DNA from: Nocardia fluminea | GTDB taxonomy: Bacteria; Actinomycetota; Actinomycetes; Mycobacteriales; Mycobacteriaceae | Assembly: GCF_002846365.1 (NCBI RefSeq) | Contig: NZ_PJMW01000002.1 | Coordinates: 4,712,001 to 4,776,000, forward strand | Length of the DNA: 64,000 bases | Reading direction: 5' to 3' | Made by a program: the position numbers and the translations under genes | Notes under the pieces: generated by a model | Databases searched by the model: none | Told to the model about the DNA's origin: nothing | What the model saw: the letters and a program-made list of their open reading frames with translations, nothing else | In this document: piece after piece, positions 59,187 to 64,000 of the stretch | How the letters are laid out: the number at the start of each line of letters is the position of its first letter | How positions within the stretch are numbered: the stretch's first letter is position 1

Positions 59187-60832
59187 GACCCGACCGTGGA
59201 CTGCTGATCCGCGGGTGGCGTGTACACCGCGTTGTCGAGCTGCAACACCATGAACCCGTTGTCGGAACAGGTGACGTACAGCTGGTTGCCACGCCACTCC
59301 GGCGGCGAGAGACACCAGTCCGTGGACAGGTCACCGAACGCGACATCGCCTGCTCGGGCGGTGAGCACCTGCGCCGGATCGAACAACCCCTCGGCCATCG
59401 ACCGCAACGCCGCCGGGGCGCTCATCACCGGAATGCCGATAATCGAGGCGAGGGCGTGGGGCGAGTTCCAGATCTCGAGATTGCGTCCGGTGCGGGCAGG
59501 GGGGTTGAAGTAGGCGATCTCGCGAATGCCACCGGGATCGCGGACGTCGAACACCCGGATACCGGAGGAGATCCAGCCACAGGCCAGGGCGGTCGGGTTG
59601 TCGGGACGGTCGGCGGTGCAGTAGTGCGACTCGTAGGAGAACGCCGAACCGCCCATCGAGGAACCGATTCCGGCGTCGATGTGCTGGGGCAGATTGATCT
59701 CGAGTTTGATCTTCGCGGTGATCCGGGGCGCGCTGTCGTCGGACACGTCGATGAGTTTCACGCCACCGGAACCGCCCTCGTCGACGGTGAACAGGTAGGG
59801 CACACCGTCATAGGTCACGGGCACGCTGTGCTGGGTGGCCCAGCCGTCGGTCCAGAACGTGCGCCCCCGATGCGGCACGCGCGGATTCGGGTCGCGTCGT
59901 TGCACCGCGCTCACGTCGAGCACGGTGAATCCGCCCAGCGCGGAGATGTAGAGCCTGTTTCCGTCGGGACTCACCCCCAGCCCGTGCGCCTCGATTCCCG
60001 TCAGTCCCTGCCAGATCACCCGGGGATTCGCCGGATCGGTGAGGTCGATCGCGCTGAGAAAACCGGGCACCAGGCCCGACGCCCAGTACGTGCGACCGTC
60101 GGGGGAGAAGCCGCCCTCGTGCGTCGTGATCGGCAGTGGCATCGCCGGATTCGAGCCGGTCCCGGTATTGAGCAACCGAGGATGGGCGCAATCGGAGATG
60201 TCGTACACCGATAGGTATCCGGCTCCCATGCCGACCGGCACGCCGGTGCCGACGAGTAGTTTGCGAGTCGTGTTGACCTTCAGCGTCTCCCAGGTGCCCG
60301 CCAGCATGGCGGGTTCGGCGAGCGTCGCGGTCAGCCTCGGATTCGCGGGATCGGAGACATCGAGGACCTGCACCCCCGGGTGCTCGCTGAGCATGTTGCC
60401 GGGGAAGAAGGTGCCCATGTAGGCACAGTGCTCGAAGCTCGTGGAGGTGATGCCGGCCCCGCGCCCGGCATAGCCGCCGACCATCGACATGTTGCAGCGA
60501 TAGCCCTGGGTGCTGCGCCCACTGTCCCGGTCACCCGCCGGGACGTCACCCTGCAATCCGGTCTCCGGCAGGGAACCGGGCCCGCAGTCGGCTCGCGGCA
60601 CCGCCGTTCGGCCCACGTCGAGGAATTCCTGTACCGCTCCGGTCAGGTCGGCGCCGAAGTCGGCCGACGCGCCGGACGGCAGGCCGACGGCCACGAGCGC
60701 CGTGATCGCGGCGGCCGCCACGTATCGCAGCAGGGATTGCCTTCGGCGATCCGGCGGCACCGGGCCGGGATCGACCGACCTGATCGTGGGCCCGGCGTGG
60801 GGTCGGGTGTCGGTCTGCGGACGTGGTGGCAT
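59183..60832 (-). CDS. Exported LVIVD-repeat protein (beta-propeller)
   Basis: A 549-residue secreted protein. The signal peptide follows an arginine-rich N-terminus (DRRRQSLLRYVAAAAITALV), possibly Tat-dependent. The rest is built of LVIVD-type beta-propeller repeats: VQVLDVSDPANPRLTATL, LSVYDISDCAHPRLLN, LSAIDLTDPANPRVIWQ, VKLIDVSDDSAPRITA, IRVFDVRDPGGIREIAY. Several cysteines may form disulfides. It is paired with the DUF305 gene and is divergent from the BCCT transporter. Function unknown; extracellular binding is likely. Confidence 0.88.
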   Translation of the reverse strand: MPPRPQTDTRPHAGPTIRSVDPGPVPPDRRRQSLLRYVAAAAITALVAVGLPSGASADFGADLTGAVQEFLDVGRTAVPRADCGPGSLPETGLQGDVPAGDRDSGRSTQGYRCNMSMVGGYAGRGAGITSTSFEHCAYMGTFFPGNMLSEHPGVQVLDVSDPANPRLTATLAEPAMLAGTWETLKVNTTRKLLVGTGVPVGMGAGYLSVYDISDCAHPRLLNTGTGSNPAMPLPITTHEGGFSPDGRTYWASGLVPGFLSAIDLTDPANPRVIWQGLTGIEAHGLGVSPDGNRLYISALGGFTVLDVSAVQRRDPNPRVPHRGRTFWTDGWATQHSVPVTYDGVPYLFTVDEGGSGGVKLIDVSDDSAPRITAKIKLEINLPQHIDAGIGSSMGGSAFSYESHYCTADRPDNPTALACGWISSGIRVFDVRDPGGIREIAYFNPPARTGRNLEIWNSPHALASIIGIPVMSAPAALRSMAEGLFDPAQVLTARAGDVAFGDLSTDWCLSPPEWRGNQLYVTCSDNGFMVLQLDNAVYTPPADQQSTVGS

Positions 60833-61061
60833 CGTTGCCCTCCCGAATCAATGATGCGGACAACGCAACTGGCTCAGACAGTTGTGCCGCAAGGCAAATA
60901 GTAAGCCGGTCGAATGGTTGCCGAGGGGAGTTTCGGGGAACAGGTGTTGGGCAGGGCTCGCGCTTACCTCGGGCCGCCGGTCATACGCTGTACGGTTGCT
61001 CTGCACGGCCAGCGCGTCTGAAAAGGCGGGAAGTTTCCGCGATCGGAGAGGACTCGGACCC

Positions 61062-62807
61062 ATGTCGAACGATGTCGTAGGAAGTTCCGGCACCGCATCG
61101 CCGCCCGGCGGGCCGGTAGCCGGGGGATCGCCGGGCAAGCCCCGGCTGGATCTGCTCATCTTCTGCGCCACCGCGATCGGCGCGCTCGCCTTCGTGGCAT
61201 GGGGTGCCCTCGACGACGAGAGTCTCGCCTCCGCGGCGAGTACCGCGCAGAAGTGGGTCATCACCAATACGGGCTGGTTGTTCGTGCTCACCGCCAGCGG
61301 ATTCGTGGTGTACGTGATCTGGCTGGCGATCAGCCGCTACGGCCGCATCCCGCTGGGCTCCGACGACGAGAAACCCGAATTCCGCACCGTGTCGTGGATC
61401 GCGATGATGTTCAGCGCGGGCATGGGCATCGGCCTGATGTTCTGGGGCGTGGCGGAACCGCTGTCGCACTTCGTGAATCCGCCGCCGCTCACCGCCGAGC
61501 CCGGCTCCCCGGCCGCCGCGGAAGTCGCCATGGCCACCACGCTGTTCCACTGGACCCTGCACCCGTGGGCGATCTACGCCGTCGCGGGCCTGGCCATCGC
61601 CTACGGCACCTTCCGAAAAGGCCGCTCGCAGTTGATCTCCTCGGTGTTCCGGCCGCTGCTCGGCCGCCATGCCGACGGCCCCGGCGGGCGAGTGATCGAC
61701 ATGATGGCGATCTTCGCGACCCTGTTCGGTTCGGCGGCGTCGCTCGGGCTGGGCGCGTTGCAGATCGGCGCGGGCATGGAGTTCAACGGCTGGATCGACA
61801 GTATCGGCAAGATCGGGCTGGTCGCGATCATCTCGGGCCTGACCGTCGCCTTCGTGCTGTCCGCGGTTTCCGGTGTCGCGCGCGGGATCCAGTGGCTGTC
61901 CAACATCAATATGGTGCTCGCCCTGGCCATCGCGGCGTTCGTGTTCATCGCCGGGCCGACGCTGTTCATCCTCAACATGCTGCCGACCTCACTGGGCGAC
62001 TACATCGAGACCCTGCCGACCATGGCCTCACGCACCGGCGCCGGTGACGAGGCCATGCAGGCCTGGCTGTCGAGCTGGACGATCTTCTACTGGGCCTGGT
62101 GGATCTCGTGGACGCCGTTCGTCGGCATGTTCATCGCGCGGATCAGCCGCGGCCGCACCATTCGCCAATTCGTCACCGGCGTCCTGCTGGTGCCGAGTGT
62201 GGTGAGCCTGCTGTGGTTCGCGATCTTCGGTGGTGCGGGCATCTTCGAGCAGGCGAGCAACGGTGATCTCACCGAATCCGACGGCTCGGTCGACTCCAAC
62301 TTCGCGCTGTTCCACCTGCTCGACCAGTACCCGATCACCTCGGTGACCACGGTGGTCGTGATGATCCTCGTCGCGATCTTCTTCGTCTCCGGTGCCGACG
62401 CGGCCTCCATCGTGATGGGCACCCTGTCCGAACGTGGCAGCATCGAACCCTCGAAGTGGGTCGTCATCTTCTGGGGCGCGGCCACCGGCGCGGTCGCCGC
62501 GATCATGCTGGTGATCGCCGATTCCGACAATCTCGGCGGTGCGTTGACCGGCCTGCAGGCATTGACCACGGTGGTGTCGCTGCCGTTCCTGGTGGTGATG
62601 GTGGCCATGTGTGTGTCGCTGTACAAGGACCTGCGCAACGACCCGCTGATCCTGCGCATGGATCGTGGCATCGAACTGGTCGAGGTCGCCGTCGACCAGG
62701 GCACCGAACTGCACGAGGGTGACTTCGCGCTGGTCACCGAAGCGTCCCCGGACAAGATCGAGATCACCGAGAATCCCCCCGTCGCCGATACCGAGGAACG
62801 CGACTAG
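61062..62807 (+). CDS. BCCT family glycine betaine/choline/carnitine transporter
   Basis: A 581-residue secondary transporter with 12 helices. Family marks: FSAGMGIGLMFWGVAEPLSH (residues about 121-140), FHWTLHPWAIYA, and the BCCT signature WTIFYWAWWISWTPFVGMFI, ARISRGRTIRQF. An acidic C-terminal tail follows (VAVDQGTELHEG onward), as seen in osmosensing members. It imports compatible solutes. GGAGAGGA precedes the ATG at 61062; the longer frame from 60882 has no start support. Its TAG overlaps the convergent gene's TAG. Confidence 0.93.
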   Translation: MSNDVVGSSGTASPPGGPVAGGSPGKPRLDLLIFCATAIGALAFVAWGALDDESLASAASTAQKWVITNTGWLFVLTASGFVVYVIWLAISRYGRIPLGSDDEKPEFRTVSWIAMMFSAGMGIGLMFWGVAEPLSHFVNPPPLTAEPGSPAAAEVAMATTLFHWTLHPWAIYAVAGLAIAYGTFRKGRSQLISSVFRPLLGRHADGPGGRVIDMMAIFATLFGSAASLGLGALQIGAGMEFNGWIDSIGKIGLVAIISGLTVAFVLSAVSGVARGIQWLSNINMVLALAIAAFVFIAGPTLFILNMLPTSLGDYIETLPTMASRTGAGDEAMQAWLSSWTIFYWAWWISWTPFVGMFIARISRGRTIRQFVTGVLLVPSVVSLLWFAIFGGAGIFEQASNGDLTESDGSVDSNFALFHLLDQYPITSVTTVVVMILVAIFFVSGADAASIVMGTLSERGSIEPSKWVVIFWGAATGAVAAIMLVIADSDNLGGALTGLQALTTVVSLPFLVVMVAMCVSLYKDLRNDPLILRMDRGIELVEVAVDQGTELHEGDFALVTEASPDKIEITENPPVADTEERD

Positions 62808-63724
62808 CCGGCGGCGTCGAGCCCGGCCTGCGCCGACGACAATTCGGCGCAGGCCAGTCGCAACCTATCCCGCAATGCGTCAGCGCGTTCGGCGATCCCC
62901 GCCTGGGCTCGGACGTAGTCCGCTCGGCCGGCCGGTGTTTCGATGCGCACCGGCTCGTAGCCGAAGCCGGACAGATCGTAGGGACTGGCCCGCATGTCGA
63001 GTTCGCGTGCGGTGCAGGCGAGTTCGAAGCAGTCCAGCAGCAGGTCCGAGGAGATCAGGGGCGCGAGCTTGAACCCCCACTTGTAGAGATCCATGTTCGC
63101 GTGCAGACAGCCCGGCTGTTCCCGCTGGACCTGGTCCGCGCGCGTGAGCGGTTCGGCATTGCGACCCACCGCCTCGGGCGTGAAGAACCGGAACGCGTCG
63201 AAGTGCGTGCACCGCAACGACATCGACTCCACCACCGCATCCGTGCCCGCGTGTCCCAGACGCAGCGGAACCTGCTGGTGCCGCACGTCGTCGGTGCGAT
63301 AGACCATCGCCCATTCGTGCAGCCCGAAACACGACAAGTGCGCCGGACGCCTCGCCGTCGCGGTGAGCAGTCCGGACACGAAGGCGATCGTGTCGCGCCT
63401 CTTGGCCAGATAGGCCGGGTCGGCGGTGAAGACCCCCGCCTCGCCCGGCAGCTCGTAGTACCCCCGAGCACCCCGATAGTCGCCCGCCTCGCGCAGCCCG
63501 ACCCCGAACCCCGGATGCCACCGGCGCAGCTGCGACGGCTTGTTGCCGTAGTAGGTGAACAAGAAATCCACGACCGGATGGGTGGTCCCCGCCGCACGGC
63601 GCTCGAGATAGGGACCAACCAAGCGATCGAGTCGCTCCCGATGTGCTCGCGCGGCGGCCTTCCACTCAACCGCTGGCAATACCTGCAGGTCAGCAGAGTG
63701 GACAAGGTCGCCGTGCGTACTCAC
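62804..63724 (-). CDS. Conserved actinobacterial protein annotated in relatives as 3-methyladenine DNA glycosylase
   Basis: A 306-residue protein. Recognisable stretches: DLLFTYYGNKPSQLRRWHPG-like VVDFLFTYYGNKPSQL, LSCFGLHEWAMVYR, DAFRFFTPEA, PGCLHANMDLYKW and DMRASPYDLSGFGYEPV. Relatives are labelled 3-methyladenine DNA glycosylase, but the sequence does not show the AlkA or Mag HhH-GPD motif, so the activity is doubtful. The GTG at 63724 has GGGAG upstream, and GAGAAT six bases before it could also give a leaderless start. The 3' end overlaps the BCCT gene by four bases. Confidence 0.75.
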   Translation of the reverse strand: MSTHGDLVHSADLQVLPAVEWKAAARAHRERLDRLVGPYLERRAAGTTHPVVDFLFTYYGNKPSQLRRWHPGFGVGLREAGDYRGARGYYELPGEAGVFTADPAYLAKRRDTIAFVSGLLTATARRPAHLSCFGLHEWAMVYRTDDVRHQQVPLRLGHAGTDAVVESMSLRCTHFDAFRFFTPEAVGRNAEPLTRADQVQREQPGCLHANMDLYKWGFKLAPLISSDLLLDCFELACTARELDMRASPYDLSGFGYEPVRIETPAGRADYVRAQAGIAERADALRDRLRLACAELSSAQAGLDAAG

Positions 63725-64000
63725 CTGACCATTCTCCCGCACCGATTTGCTGTGGCAGATCCGCCCCGAATCAAGACTTCGGGTGGCGAGTTCGGCTGGA
63801 CCCCGAGGCCCTCGCATTCGACTTCCGACACGCTTTCGACACGAGTTCAGGCGCGAGGCCCGGCTGAGCAGGTCGGTGAAGTCCTCGACCTCATGTGGCG
63901 TATCGATGTAGTGACGATGGGCGATAGTGCCCTCGTCGGACGGGCCTCAGTACCCCGTCTTCATGGGTTAGTCGGACAATCGTTCCGCAAATCGTTGCGC
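63725..64000. other. Right-edge region without recognised gene
   Basis: 276 bases upstream of the minus-strand gene at 63724. Small open frames are present but have no ribosome-binding site or recognisable product. No tRNA, repeat or strong hairpin is seen. It may hold the promoter of the next gene outside the window. Confidence 0.4.

Noticed and set aside
62804..63724. Canonical 3-methyladenine glycosylase (AlkA/Mag) function
   Set aside because: The family label is recalled from relatives, but no HhH-GPD or Mag motif is visible; reported as a conserved protein of doubtful activity.

Overview
The window is high-GC actinobacterial DNA. Its gene order follows the Mycobacterium tuberculosis Rv1457c-Rv1488 segment almost end to end: an ABC-2 exporter, mptB, sufR-sufB-sufD-sufC-sufS-sufU-sufT, an ABC-F ATPase with a small HTH protein, acnR-acn, Rv1476, ripA, moxR-DUF58-VWA, fabG1-inhA-hemH, Rv1486c, NfeD and SPFH. 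That synteny, several DUF4189 secreted proteins and the mycolate-type fabG1-inhA pair suggest Nocardia or a close relative in Nocardiaceae. This assignment is an inference from gene order and family recall; no search was run.

Layout. 1-4.3 kb (minus strand): truncated ABC permease, its ATPase, the mannosyltransferase MptB and a zinc-finger rhomboid protease. 4.6-10.9 kb: complete suf iron-sulfur operon led by the repressor SufR, with a SufR-type operator on the sufR start codon. 11-15.6 kb: accessory block with three DUF4189 secreted proteins (two are a tandem duplication), a TetR/PucR divergent pair and an orphan NADAR protein. 15.7-18.3 kb: metQ-metN-metI methionine importer preceded by a structured leader. 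18.4-24.4 kb: GNAT, the NHEJ protein Ku, a lycopene cyclase-like protein, an MMPL transporter and an SDR. 24.5-26.6 kb: ABC-F plus small HTH protein. 26.6-28.0 kb: an MvdC/MvdD-like ATP-grasp ligase next to an unrecognised 139-residue protein, the best candidate here for an undescribed peptide or protein modification system. 28.3-30.0 kb: thioesterase, cupin/MarR pair and a tRNA-like gene with an abnormal anticodon loop. 30.0-46.9 kb: conserved core (aconitase and AcnR, RipA, MoxR operon, FAS-II reductases, ferrochelatase, NfeD/SPFH).

46.9-64 kb is accessory metabolism: a MoeA family protein, then a two-armed catabolic island (tartrate/isopropylmalate-type dehydrogenase, semialdehyde dehydrogenase, aminotransferase, DUF3830, amidase, 2-hydroxyacid dehydrogenase, two Asp/Glu racemase-maleate isomerase proteins) that ends with its probable FCD-type GntR regulator. 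The same 16-base operator-like sequence occurs in the island's two divergent promoter regions. After it come a PEP mutase/isocitrate lyase family protein, a DUF305-LVIVD secreted pair, a BCCT transporter and a large DNA glycosylase-like conserved protein.

Regulation visible in the sequence: many 4-base ATGA/GTGA stop-start overlaps inside operons, several promoters whose -10 box lies 5-7 bases before the start codon (leaderless mRNAs), and strong hairpin terminators, three of which near 11-12.2 kb share one stem sequence.
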